Shown here: positions 33,740 to 45,178 of the stretch, one piece after another
Position numbering within the stretch: the stretch's first letter is position 1
How the letters are laid out: every line of letters begins with the position of its first letter
Position numbers and translations under genes: made by a program
Source: Aquilaria yunnanensis
Taxonomy: Eukaryota; Streptophyta; Magnoliopsida; Malvales; Thymelaeaceae
NCBI GenBank assembly: GCA_039654915.1
Contig: CM077597.1
Location: 31,842,001-31,906,000 of the forward strand
Direction: 5' to 3'
DNA: 64,000 nt
Notes under the pieces: model-generated
What the model saw: the letters and a program-made list of their open reading frames with translations, nothing else
Database searches by the model: none
Told to the model about the DNA's origin: nothing

Positions 33740-35668
33740 TAGCAAACGAGGAATATACCTACCTCAACAATTAGAATTTAAGAGGGTATCTTTTCCAAAT
33801 CCTTGATAGGGCTAAGAACTTCCTTTATCAAAGAAGCTAGAAGTTGCACTTTTAAAGTTGATTGACATAGAATAGTAAGTCTGAGGTGAAGAATGAATGA
33901 CGCTCGATAAGAACTCTTTAATATACATTGGGACAAGCTCTAAAAAAATAAAGAAAATAACAAATAAGCCTCATTATAGAAGCAAAGGACTGATAAATTA
34001 TAGTCAAAAGCACAACACCCAATGCACTAAAAAGAAAGCTAAGACAGAAGGACTTAGTTCTAGAAGAACTATTGCCTTTTCATCATCTTCGTCATCCGAT
34101 TGGGCAGCCAAGGAAGGACTTAGGAACTCTCTCCAGGACCATAATGAACAATTTCTCAAAGGTTTTGTGCATGCATCCAAAAATTATAAATAAAAAATGA
34201 GGTTCCTTTCTAATACGTGATGATGACATAAGCAAAACCCATTCTGGAATCTCACAATTACAATACCTTCAACACGTCTTTTTCCTTGGCCAGCTTAGCA
34301 TAGTCATCCTCCAAAGTATTAGCCTTTTCCATAGCTTGATCAAGTGCTAAAGTAAGGTCTTCCTTGTCCCTCTTTAAAGCGGTGACCTCGGCCTCAAGCC
34401 TCTCTCGAATCCCTTTTTCTTTACCATCTTAAGCACATTGTCTCTCCACCATTTCTCCAAGTTCCTTTACACGGTAAAAAAAAAATCCTGAATAAAGTCC
34501 ATGATCTGATCCATCACCAAGGCCTTAATTTCAGCTAGCTCGCGCTCACAAATCTTCTTCATATTGCTGGACTTAAGAGAAACCAAGGCCAAAGCTTCCT
34601 TGGCTTTTCCAACTGATGCTTGGTATTGGAACAAATCTTCTTATGCTTTGCTAGATAATCTTGATAGTACCTAGAAATGGTGAGTATCTAAAAAAAGGGA
34701 AAGTGAGAAGAAAAAAAGACAAGTAGACAAAAATAAGGGTGAAAATCAAAATGTAGATGTTAGCCAAAGCTTCTAGCTTTACTGAATAATGAGTAAAAGG
34801 AGTAGTGGTTATTTCTTTGTTAAGAACCTTGGTGGAAAACGTACAAAACATCACTTCTAAAATGATACCTCTGGCAATATAAGGGACCATAACTTAGGAA
34901 TCATCAGAATTGATGAAGTGCATGTTTTTCGTTATGTTCTAGATAAGCGATAACGGAACCTTGCCATTTGCAAGCTTGGAGTTCCATCTCTATCTTCATC
35001 TATCATGATCAACCAATCACCCTAGATTTAAGGTCGCCCCTAAATATTTGTCTTGAAGTTTAGTTAAAGTATCAGTCCCCAACCACTCACAAATAAACTT
35101 ATACAACATAAAAAATCCTAAGCCAAATGAAAAATGGGAATCGAACTTGGATAGGAAACTTCGGCAACCACAAAATCTGAAACTTCAATTGTGTCAGAAT
35201 TCATCTTCATCTTCTTTTTCTCAACCTCGAAGGAACCTTAAGAGAAAAGAAGACAAAGACTCTGGTAGTTGAAGAATGCCCTAAAACCGCTACTGCATTC
35301 ACTAGATTAGTAGGCGAATGAGCGTTAAGAGAAAAGCAAAGTACCTTGCATGGGGGACTTCGAGAGGTGCCTCATTCAGAGGGAAGGTAGAAATGACAAG
35401 AATTCTCTCACCTATAGATTTCTTCATCGGGGGCTCTATAGGTCGAAGACCAACTTATAAGGAAAATCAGTCACTGTTCACTTGAATGACTGCTTAAAAA
35501 TGAAAAAGGTGACAAAAATGAACACAAGTTCCCATAAAAGACATTCATGGATGCTGTTGATAGGATGTCAGAGTAGGGAAATTTTGAATATGGTAGATGA
35601 TAAAGCATCACAAGGATCTAGAAAATCACTACCTCTAAGTCTTGAATCCCCACAAGACTTTGGAACTA
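33740..35668 (-). pseudogene. Element D 3' region with antisense ORF remnant
   Basis: Between pol and the 3' LTR the minus strand carries broken pieces of the antisense gene seen in B. They include ASVGKAKEALALVSLKSSNM, ERELAEIKALVMDQIMDFIQ and, nearer pol, EKGIRERLEAEVTALKRDKE: coiled-coil sequence at about 34230-34640. The N-terminal part (35000-35400) is barely readable. The plus strand shows no gene. Confidence 0.6.
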
Positions 35669-35681
35669 GAGGGGAGGCATG
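35669..35681 (+). promoter_or_regulatory. Element D polypurine tract
   Basis: AGAGGGGAGGCATG directly before the 3' LTR start TGATGGCTG. Confidence 0.8.
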
Positions 35682-36229
35682 TGATGGCTGAATGTGCTTG
35701 GATGCCTCGAAAAAAGAGAAATGTATCCCCTGCCAACTATAGTTCCTTGGAATAGAGGCATCTTGAGGTACTCCCATCGGATTTAAAAACCCCCACTATA
35801 GTGAGTACAATAAAAGGTCATATTTCAAGCCCTCCTAACATTTTACCGAAGTACCTGGTTTAGTTAAAGGGGGTGAGTAGGTTAAGCCACCTCAGGAGAA
35901 TCCCGAGGTAGCTATAGTAAGGCACCAACAAAGTGCCATACCGCAACATTAGACATCTAGACAACTCTAATGCATGTCTTGTTATAATTGGAAGAATGAA
36001 TGATGGCCCAACATTCCTTTACCCTATAAACAGAGGAAGGTGCCTTTTTGAGAATAAGCTAAAACTACCCCATCCTCTCTTGTCTCTTACTTTTATCCTA
36101 AAATGTCGAAGGTTTATTCCTTGAATACTTTCCGGGAACCTCCTGCCCTTATTTTTTTGTTATAGGATTATTCGATTACAGCGACATCAGCCACTTGCGT
36201 AGAGGAACAAAGGAAGATAGTGACTATCA
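35682..36229 (+). repeat. Element D 3' LTR (548 bp)
   Basis: TGATGGCTGAATGTGC...GTGACTATCA, followed by the TTTGG target duplication. A TATA-type TATAAAC is at 36025-36031. It is strongly diverged from the 5' LTR, which indicates an old insertion. Confidence 0.88.
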
Positions 36230-36234
36230 TTTGG

Positions 36235-37286
36235 TGTTCCTGGTGCTGTAGCTAGGGACCCAAGCTCTGCTTCACATCCTTGCCTCAATAACTACTTTAG
36301 GGGCTTCAAATGTCACTCAAACTTGCATACCAAGCTACTACAGGCTCCAGATTTGTTTAGCTACTATAATATATGACCATTCCAAGTCAAAATAACTAGC
36401 GAACAAGTCTTTATTTTACCTACACAAAAGCTTGATTCTACGTAGTCTATCATACGCAAAATCTACCATAACCTAAGCATATCTCCTAATCTACTTGAAA
36501 CTACAAGCAAACAAGCTAAGATATGTGCACAGTGAGTATGTAAACTAAATCCTTTACTTCAATTAAAGAGAACGCAAGCAATCAAGCACCACATAGCCAC
36601 AAAGGTTCCACTAGGGTGTTCCTATGGTTCCAAGCAAAATCCAACTTATAAGCCACCAATTAAAGGACAACCAAGGTAAAAAAAGCTCACCTAACCTCAA
36701 GAAACCAAGAAAAACTCAAAAAAAGAAAAAAGGAAATCTTAACTAAGCTTACCACAGCAAAACCATGCAAGAGGAAGCTCTTTCATGCTTGTATACCTCA
36801 TAGAGCTTTGATTTTCATTAAGAATTGATAGGAAATTGAAGATTTGGCATGGATTTGAAGAGGAGAGGATGAGCTAAAAAAATGAAGGAGGGAGATGATG
36901 AATAGTGAAAGCTATTCCCCTAAATTAGTTTAAGAACACAACCTTCCTCCTAAATCCTCCAACTTCTTTATTTTTGACAAAATGCCCCCATGCCTAAATA
37001 GTGTCAAAATACTTAGACAAATTTGTCTCAACTTTGGTTTATTGTCACTTAGTTCCAAAAGAACAACTTATGAGCTTTGAAACCAAACCTATCAACATGG
37101 GGTGTAAAATAGCCATTTTGCTCCCAGTAACACTTACGTGCAAAAAATACCTAGGAACCCTCTACCCTTTAATAGACTTACTTGACTTGTTGATTCAAAC
37201 TAATTAAGGTGTTTGGCTTAGGATTTTTCCTTGTTTAACATGTCTTACCTGACTGTTAAAGGTCCGCTACCTAAAAAGTCATAATA
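36235..37286 (-). repeat. Element F 5' LTR, part 2
   Basis: Resumption of the LTR cut by D at 11273. The likely outer end is the AGTCATAATA near 37286, which resembles E's GGCCATAACA end with a decayed terminus. Noncoding: AT-rich with C-rich stretches, similar in layout to E 25500-26463. Confidence 0.55.
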
Positions 37287-38560
37287 CTTAACTTCTGTCA
37301 TTAGGGATCTCGAACCCTTCTTTCTTGTGTCATTAGGGATCCCGAACCCTTCTTTAACTTGTGTCATTAGGGATCCCGAACCCTTCTCAAGTCCCTATCC
37401 AACATTGAAGGTTCATGACCTCATCCTTTGCCTATTGGAGAACTTATACGATACTTGGTCCCTCTTTAGTACTTTACAACTTAAGGTACTTACTTATCTG
37501 CCTACCCTTAGCCCTTTTAACTACTCACTTATTTACTACTTATTGATGCATAATTTAGTCTTCAAAGTGCTTTTGAGATGTTAAGACCTTGCTTAGGCCT
37601 TAAAAAAAAATTTAAATCTTAGGAACATTTAACGTTTAAGCGTAGGGGCAATCTGATTATACTAGCCATTGATGCATATGCTTCACAAGTTTCTCGAATT
37701 AGTGTGTATGCACCATGTACTTGTGCGTTCGTATAGCTAAGAAGCAGTAGTGATGTGAACGCATCATCCTGTGGTGCACTCACATAACCTGGAAATGCCC
37801 ATTCTCTCATAAACTCGTGCAACTTGTCTCTAAACCTTTCCTAAACCATTTCTAATCAACTTAGGCTCAATATAACTTACTCCCAAGGGCCAAAAAAAAT
37901 TAAGAATGAATCAAATTAATAAATTTAACTTAAATCCTTCACCTAAAATACCACAAAGAAAGAAACAAGCAAACAACCACAAAGCACACATGAGCTCAAT
38001 GGAGTTCCCTTGAGTTCACAGGCTAAATCCAATCAATTTGGACACTAAAGGCACATATTCAAGATAATTGCTAACCATTTATTACGCTCAAAACCAAACA
38101 ATAAGGGTAGAGGATGCATGCCTTAGGGTTTGAAGAAAAAAGTTGCAAGAAATAATTCAAATGCACCAATAACACCAAAATTGAGCTAGGGGTTTATTGG
38201 GATGGCTTTAGGACCTTCAAATTTCATGAAGTTTTGGCCAATTTGGGAGGAATGAAGGTGGGAGCCAATGGAGAAAAGAGAGCTACGAAATTAAGAAATG
38301 AATGAAATGATAAATAGTGCTGAAAAAGCCTTCTAAAATATCCTAACTACCTCACTCAAACAAACTTAGCTCTTGTTGTCACTTTGGCCCCAAAAATTTA
38401 TTTTGCTCACTTTGGCCACTCTTTCCCATTTTTAAATCATCCGCCCTAAGTCCCTATGAAAGGTTTTCTTGCCCCCATGCTTAGCCCTTAATCACTTAAG
38501 TCACTTAAGACTCAAATGACTTAATTTTTACATTTAGAACATATTTTTAAACAAAATCAA
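37287..38560. repeat. Unassigned LTR-like DNA with a short triple repeat
   Basis: Begins with three direct copies of a 32-34 base unit (TGTCATTAGGGATC...GAACCCTTCT) at 37296, 37328 and 37362. The rest resembles the F/E type of LTR in composition, without a clear boundary. No gene is visible. Confidence 0.45.
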
Positions 38561-39410
38561 CTAAATAGAAGGGGAATAAGTAGCTAGTTGATGAGCTGCA
38601 TTGACATGATCTCTAGGAACAACCACAAATGTATAGTAGCCCATTGACTCCATAGTTGCTAGGATCTTGTTCTTCAGGAACAACACCCGTGGGCACGGGC
38701 TGAGGAGTAATCTTCCCCTTAATGCTAAAAGAAAATGAAAGCAATTTGGTAAGATTGTAATATGTTGGATTTGCCGATCCTCTGCAAAGGTTATCACTTC
38801 ATTAACTGCTTTTAATTCTACCTCCAATGTAGACTCATAGACTTCAAATCTCTTGAATTTTGTTTCCAAGTGCCATCTATCAAAACAACTATCGGAGTCT
38901 GAAAGGAATTGAGCCACATACCATTACCCCAGGATTAACAAAAATGATTAAGTTGATTGAATGGGAATGACTCATGAGCATGTTGGTAATGCTAAGAACC
39001 CACTAAGTGTTCAAGAAAGACATCCTTATGAGCTATAATGGAAACGGAATTGAAATGAACTTGAGGGAAGACATATTTGTTATGACCTAACCAAATGGCC
39101 AATAGAGTAGCAACTAAGAAAACCAACCATTCAAATCACCAATGTTAGGAACTATATAATATGGAGAGTAACCAGGAGTTGAGTGAAATTGACTAATCAA
39201 GAACCAAAGGATTTGTAGAGAAGTTACCCCATACCTGCTGTATGCATTGGTAGCCCCAAAAAAGCTAGATGGTGATTTTAGGGACAATATTACAATAAGA
39301 ACAAATAGGATGAGAAAGTGCTCCATGGATAGCAAGATTAGATGTCATGAAAAGAGCATCAACTAGACATTTCCATAGAAAAATTTTAAATTTTTTGGGT
39401 AAAGAGTACC
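38561..39410 (-). pseudogene. LINE ORF2 3' part: zinc-binding region and RNase H tail
   Basis: The right end (39400-39110) translates leftward as LPKKFKIFLWKCLVDALFMT, HPICSYC and WGYQCIQQVWGNF-like sequence, the cysteine-rich module that follows RT in plant LINEs. After a decayed stretch, 38917-38561 gives an RNase H-like tail (STLEVELKAVNEVITFAEDR, ITILPNCFHFLLAL, DHVNAAHQLATYSPSI). Catalytic acids are partly lost. The piece is separated from the rest of the LINE by element H. Confidence 0.75.
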
Positions 39411-41190
39411 TGTTGACACCCAATTTTGTCCGGAAACTAACTTTTGTTTAAATTCTAGGCTAAGAAAATTAGTTTAGGAATATTTTAATTTTTTATAGGG
39501 GCATTTTAGTCTTCTTTAGGTAATTATTGATTTTTGGATCATTTAAGGTAAAGATAGGAATTAATTTAGTTAGGCACAAATTTGGAGTCTTAGAAGTGTT
39601 GTACGGTCAATTTGGGAAAAAGAGAAAGTTTGGGAGAAAACAGGAGATTTTTAGAAAATTTTGAGTAAAATTCAAAGGTTTAGGTCAAATCTGTCAATTT
39701 TAGAAAGTTTGAGCCAAATCTGGCAATTTTGTGGGATTTCAGAAAAATCTGGGACTTTTGCAAACTTTTGGGCTAATCTGACAATTCCTGAAAATTTTGG
39801 GTCAGAGTGAAATTCACACAGAATTCAGGACCTGAATCAGAATTTTGACCAAAATCTTAAAAAATTGAATTCGGATCAGTTTAAACAAGGAAAACCTAGT
39901 TAATCTCGCTTAGGACTTTCTAGTATAAATATGGGACACTATTGGCTCAAAAGAGGGGGAAAAGGAAACGAAGCCCTAAGCTCGTAGCCTCAAAAAAAAA
40001 AAAAAAAGAGAAAACCACAGTCAAAACCCCTGCCTCTCCCTCCTTCTTCCCAGAAAACCTAAACCTTTTTCCTCTGCCGCCGTCAACCTCCGGTCTCCCC
40101 TTTCCGTTCCGATTCGCCGCCGTTTCGTTCTCCCCAGCCCCCTCTCTCTCAGGTTTGCCTCCGCTAGCGTCACCCCCTCCCGTCACCATCGCCGTCACTG
40201 CTCCAGCCACCGTCCCCAAGCTCGTCCTACCTCCGTCGCAGCGTGTTCTCTCACGTTCCACCGTCGCTTACCCGACGCCGCCACTCCAGCCGTTAACCCT
40301 GTCATCGCCGGCCACCGCCGAGCTCTTCCCAGGAGGCCCAATCACCGAATCGTCGCTGCCGAAGGGAGAATCGAGGAGAAGCCCATACTGCGACCAGTTT
40401 CAGAAACCAGAACCCAACCCGTTGACCCAGCGAATTCTTTTTTCGGTAAAACCCTCTTCGAGCCCTCCGGTTTTCTGTTTCGTTCCCATAAAGTTACTAA
40501 CTTCCTTTATTTCGCAGATTAGGCCGCTGACAGCGAGGGTTATTTTTATTTTTGTTCTTCTTTGTTTTTCTTTGTTTTTTCTTCTTTTTTTGTTTATTTG
40601 TTTGTTTTTGGGCACCCATTAAATTTTGACATTAATTTCACCTAGTATGTTGTTTTTGTTTAGTTTATTTTATTCTTTTTAAATTACCCCAGTCATCTTT
40701 TATCTTTATGCGATTTAGTTTTAGGATCTCATAATGTGTCTTAGAATAAATAATAATTAGTTCTTTATTTGCTTAGATTTTATTTATTTTCCTCATTATC
40801 TAGAAATTAGCAAGAAATCAAATGAAGATAACCCTTTTTATATTTTTTACTTGACATTTATTTTTCAAGATATCCGTTCTCAGTGGTTTGATAAAATCCC
40901 GAGGCGGATTATATATTCCATATTCGGTTGATTTGATAAGATCCCTGGTTTGGACTTAAAAATTAAATAAAATTCACAAAAAGTCACTTTAGATCAAATA
41001 TTAGGTCAAGAAATAAATAGTTGGGAAAAGACGAAACTAAACCCCATGGTACCAATTTCTGGGCGCTTTAATAGGGTTATTTTAGCGTAAGCGACTCACG
41101 ATCTTAGAATCTCTCGCAGACCATATTTCAGGTGTTCAATCGACCTAGGAAAATTGATTGGTGGCGACTCCTAAAAATCACATTGCTACA
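39411..41190 (+). repeat. Element H 5' LTR (1780 bp)
   Basis: TGTTGACACCCAAT...ATTGCTACA. TATA box TATAAATA at 39924-39931. Downstream lies a GC-rich, C-rich leader (40020-40480) that is open in one frame but shows no protein family, and a T-rich stretch at 40530-40620. It contains 367 bases (40291-40657) that are missing from the 3' LTR. Confidence 0.95.
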
Positions 41191-41192
41191 GC

Positions 41193-41211
41193 TTGGCGAC
41201 TCCACTGGGGA
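41193..41211 (+). promoter_or_regulatory. Element H primer-binding site (tRNA-Arg type)
   Basis: TTGGCGACTCCACTGGGGA two bases after the LTR. TGGCGACTCC complements the 3' end of a plant tRNA-Arg, the primer reported for Ogre elements. Confidence 0.8.
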
Positions 41212-41859
41212 TGAGTCTAGCCATAAAAGGGTTTAGTTTTGCTCTTTTTCTTTCTCGATTGTTTCTTGACATACTAATTTGATGTGTTGTGTTCTTCCAG
41301 GTTCTGACACGCACACACCTCAGCATGCATAATGAGCTCAATACCCAAGCTCACTCCAACCAAGTTTTGCAAAATACCCGGGTTAGGCTAGTCGTGTGAG
41401 ACGATAGTTTCCACGCTTTCTCTAATCCGTAGCAGTTAGTAGTGTTGCCTGTGTGTGATAGTAGTCACCCCATAGGACCATGAAAACTACGACTCGAATT
41501 AATCCTTCCTCACGTAACCCTTATGGGTGAGGAATTGGGCCTTTTCTAGTCCGATAGGACTTAGTAAGAGGGATTCGAGAACCAACCCATGACCATTCTT
41601 TTCAGAACTACCCACGCATATAGGGGCCATAGATCTATCCACTAGGTCTACTGTAATAAAACACAGCCTGTTTATTGCTAACTCTCTTGTCAAACTAACC
41701 ACTTTGTGCCTTATTAGTATACTCGCTTTCTTTATAACATTGATTTATCTTTCCACAGTAGCTCATGTATTATTTTGCTATGTTACTAACTCTCTTCAAG
41801 TTATTGTTCTTTTTGCATGCATTGCACTATAGGAAGCATTTAGCACAACCTCCATCACC

Positions 41860-43569
41860 ATGGACATTCATGACCTACTTCCGACAGATTACAACGAGAC
41901 TTGGGCATCCACTATAGAAGAAGGTCAGCCAGAAGCCATGGACCTCTCTGAAGAGTCGCAGTTAGTACATGGAGATTGCCTGTCACCTGGAAGTGAGATT
42001 GATTTGAAAAGCTAGGTTCATTTTCGACTAGAACAGAACTCCGTGAAAGAGTTATCACAAATATGGAAGGTTTGGTCCTCTGCTGAAAGAGAAATCTTCG
42101 ATAGTGAATTCGGGCACATTGCCTATCTTTTGGACGTCAAAATCGACGAGGCTTTGTTTCGAACACTGGTATCATTTTGGGATCCATATTATCGTTGCTT
42201 TTCGATCAACAAGATGGACTTGACTCCGACTATCGAAGAGTACGGTGTTCTGTTGAACATTCCTCTTGACTTCCCAACCGAGGCATATTCTCTTGATCCG
42301 AAGAGTGATGTGTTACGATGTCTATCTCGCTTCTTGGACATGCAAGTTATGAATCTTAAGCAGCAAGCTACTAAGAAGGGTGGAAAAAGCATAGCATGGA
42401 GTACTCTCAAACATCTTATGGAGACATTGACATCAAAAGCACAAAAGAGGAAGATGTTTGCACTAGCAATCTATGGGCTCATCATATTTCCAAGGGCGTT
42501 ATCACACATTGATGAATGAGTGATCAAGCTATTGGATCAGATGCAAAGGAAACACATGAGCCCTCTTCCTATTATTTTGGCTGAAACCATTCGCTCCCTC
42601 AACTTTTGTAGACGCAATGGAGGACGGTTCATCGGTTGTGCGCCGTTACTACACATTTGGATCAAGAGTCATCTGCCATGCCTAAAGAGGGAATTTGGCC
42701 GTCGCTTCTTCCAAGATTTTATTCCAATCAAAGCTTTCATAGATAGCATCTGGATAGAAAAAGGGAGCAAAGAAGAGTGGAGAGATTTCCTTAAAAACTT
42801 GCCAGACTCTCAGATTACATGGAGGGCGCCTTTTATCTCAGCAAGACCAGTACTCTATCGATGTGGGAAGCTTCCATGGGTTCCTCTTCTTGGAATATGG
42901 GGTGGAACAAGCTACGCCCCAGCTTTGGTTCGCAGGCAGTTTGGGTCCCAGCAGTTTGTGCCAATGACACATCGATTGTGTGAGCTCGAGTTCTCTTATG
43001 ACAATCCGCAATGCCACCGTCTCATTTCTGGAATGGCAATAGCATGGAAAAAAGTTTACCTAGTAAGGCCTGGAACCTTAGTGTCTTCAAAAAGGTATCC
43101 AGAATGGAGGCAAAATCGAAGGGAAGGTATTCTCCCACTGGATGGGCCTAGCTGCACTACTAAAAGGGATCTTGAGGAAGAGCTTAGGGAAGAAAGAGGC
43201 AAGATGAAGAAGATCCGAGCCGAGATAGATGAGAAAAACTCTGAACTAGAAGCACTAAGGAAAGAAAACTTTCTCTTGCGAGGAAAGTTGGAAGACAAGC
43301 AAGCCATCATTAAGCAGTTAGTTGAGGATTGCGATAAGAATGAATGAGATAAAGAGAACTGGAAGCAAAAGTACATCCAGTCTGCATGTCAAGAAAAAGA
43401 CTTCGTAGAAGAAGTACGGAAGGTCACCTGGGTTGCAAGAGAGATGGGTGAAGAAGCCAATGACATAATTGCTGGTACTTGGCCTAACTCATTCCCGGGA
43501 CAGCAGGAGATGATCAGCTACATCAAGAAGGCCCACAAGCAGTATAACCATCTCGGAAAGTTCTTTTAA
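41860..43569 (+). pseudogene. Element H ORF1 (Ogre-type extra ORF; DUF7745-like)
   Basis: One frame of 570 codons from ATG 41860 to TAA 43567, broken only by stops at 42013 (TAG), 42517 (TGA) and 43345 (TGA), with no frameshift. It contains FGHIAYLLDVKIDEALFRTL, SFWDPYYRCFSINKMDLTPT and IEEYGVLLNIPLD, the signature of a plant retroelement domain I recall as DUF7745. WVPLLGIWGGTSYAPALVRR follows, and the C-terminal third is a coiled coil (43160-43350, E/K/L-rich). Function is unknown; Ogre elements carry an ORF1 upstream of gag in this position. Each stop is one C-to-T change from an Arg or Gln codon. Confidence 0.8.
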
Positions 43570-43864
43570 ACTTTTGATGTAATAAAGTGGGCTGACCCAC
43601 TATGGTTTACTTTGGTTTTAGGATTCCTTTGGTGATTTAGAGTTACGCTAAATGTTTAGGCATAGACAATCATCAGAGTTTGAAAGTGCTACGATAGTAG
43701 CCGTTCAACTCAACTTCTTTAATCACATTAATAAAAATACCATATGCATTATACATCATTTACCAATTCATACACAAAGTCTAATAAAAGAATTCCCACT
43801 TTTAAAAAAGGAGTGAAAGATTGGTACTCGACATCCATATTCAACTTGGCTGCAAGCAAGACTC
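43570..43864 (+). other. Spacer between ORF1 and gag of element H
   Basis: About 295 bases, AT-rich, no frame of note. An AATAAA-like run (ATTAATAAAAATACC) is at about 43727. Gag may be translated from a spliced RNA, but I cannot define splice sites. Confidence 0.4.
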
Positions 43865-45178
43865 ATGGCAGAACAAATGGAATGACGTCTCACCGACATA
43901 GAGTCAAAGATCAAAAATATGGCAGAACAGATGAGGTTGTTGATGGAGTTGATCAAAGGAAAAATGATCCAAACCCCTGCCAAAGACTCGCAGGATCCCA
44001 TCTACCCTCCGGGATTCACCCCGCAACGGGCCCCGCCCCAAGAAATGCCTTTTCAAGACTTAGGTCCGTCTGATGGTATTCACTTCAGGCACAATCCCGT
44101 CTACGAAGGAAGGAAGACACAAACAAAAGAAGAAGATGATGCTCAAAAACTTGAAACAATAGAGAAGAGGCTTTGAGCTATTGAAGGGGGCACGATATTT
44201 GAATCTCTCTCCGTGGAGGACCTTTGCTTGGTGCCTGATGTGGTAATTCCTTCAGATTTCAAAGTGCCGGATTTCTTGAAGTATGATCGAACGAGTTGCC
44301 CCATCACTCACATCACCCTATTCTTAAGGAAGATACAACCACTCACAAATGATGAAACGGTATGGATGGCTCTTTTTCAGGAGAGTCTTACAAAATCTGC
44401 ACTACAGTGGTATCTGAGCCAAGGCCCAAGAAACATCAAAACCTGGAGTGACCTCGCTCAAGCTTTTATCAACAACTATAAGCATGTCATGGACTTGGCT
44501 CCTGATCGTCAAACCCTTCAGAATATGGAGAAGAAGAAACAAGAAACCTTTAAGGAATACGCACAAAGGTGGAGAGACTTAGCCTCACCAGTTCAACCAC
44601 CTATGACAGAAAGAGAACTGATCACCTTGTTTATCTAAACACTAAATGGACCATTTTATGAAAAGCTAGTTGGGAACACTCAGAGTAGCTTTTCAGATAT
44701 GGTATTATCTAGAGAAAGGATCAAATTTGGAGTCAAAACAGGAAGGCTAGTCGATTCTTCAACTGGGGGATCTTGCAATGAAAGAAGCAAAGTTGTCCAA
44801 AACATTATCTCTAAGTCCTATGGTTTAACACCACTCACATTACATGCGAAAGGATGTCCTATTGAGGCGGTAATCTTCAAGGCTTCCACATCGGTACCAC
44901 ATATCACTCATGGGAAGAAAGCTACTCAAGTTGATTCGATTTCCACAAGCTACACCAAGCTACTTCCTAAGCTCATAGAGTCAAACATGCTAGCACCTAT
45001 ACCAACAGCAGCAAAGATCAAGCGGCCTCCTCTTCCAAGTTGGGATGACTCAAATGCCAAATGTGATTACCATATGGGCTCAATTGGGCATTCAACTGAA
45101 AATTGCATGGCACTGAAACTTAAGGTTCAACAATTGATTGATTCCAAATCGCTAGATCCCAATGTGATTGGTAATTGA
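43865..45178 (+). pseudogene. Element H gag
   Basis: A single 438-codon frame from ATG 43865 to TGA 45176, with internal stops at 43883, 44174 and 44636 and no frameshift. A short coiled-coil start (MRLLMELIKGKMIQTP) and a proline-rich stretch come first. The capsid domain follows: IPSDFKVPDFLKYDRTSCPI, SALQWYLSQGPRNIKTWSDL, AQAFINNYKHVMDLAPDRQT and FKEYAQRWRDLASPV. Near the C-terminus is a zinc-knuckle variant (CDYHMGSIGHSTENC), the form used in Ogre/Tat gag. Nothing resembling protease follows. Confidence 0.88.

Larger units (their letters stand above)
11274..36229 (+). mobile_element. Element D: Tat/Retand-like Ty3/gypsy element, 25 kb with nested insertions
   Basis: Complete outline of an old plus-strand element. 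The 5' LTR is 11274-11836 and the 3' LTR 35682-36229. A matching 5-bp target duplication TTTGG lies at 11269-11273 and 36230-36234. Internal order is primer site, protease, RT, RNase H, second RNase H, integrase, an antisense remnant and a polypurine tract. Three foreign insertions (13160-26463, 29082-31567, 32072-33502) interrupt pol. Gag is essentially missing. It lies inside the F LTR. Confidence 0.88.

Noticed and set aside
39942..40622. Proline/serine-rich 226-residue ORF, and its shorter counterpart at 49979-50350, as a host gene.
   Set aside because: It lies in the leader part of element H's LTR, is truncated by the deletion in the other LTR, and has the low-complexity composition of a C-rich leader.
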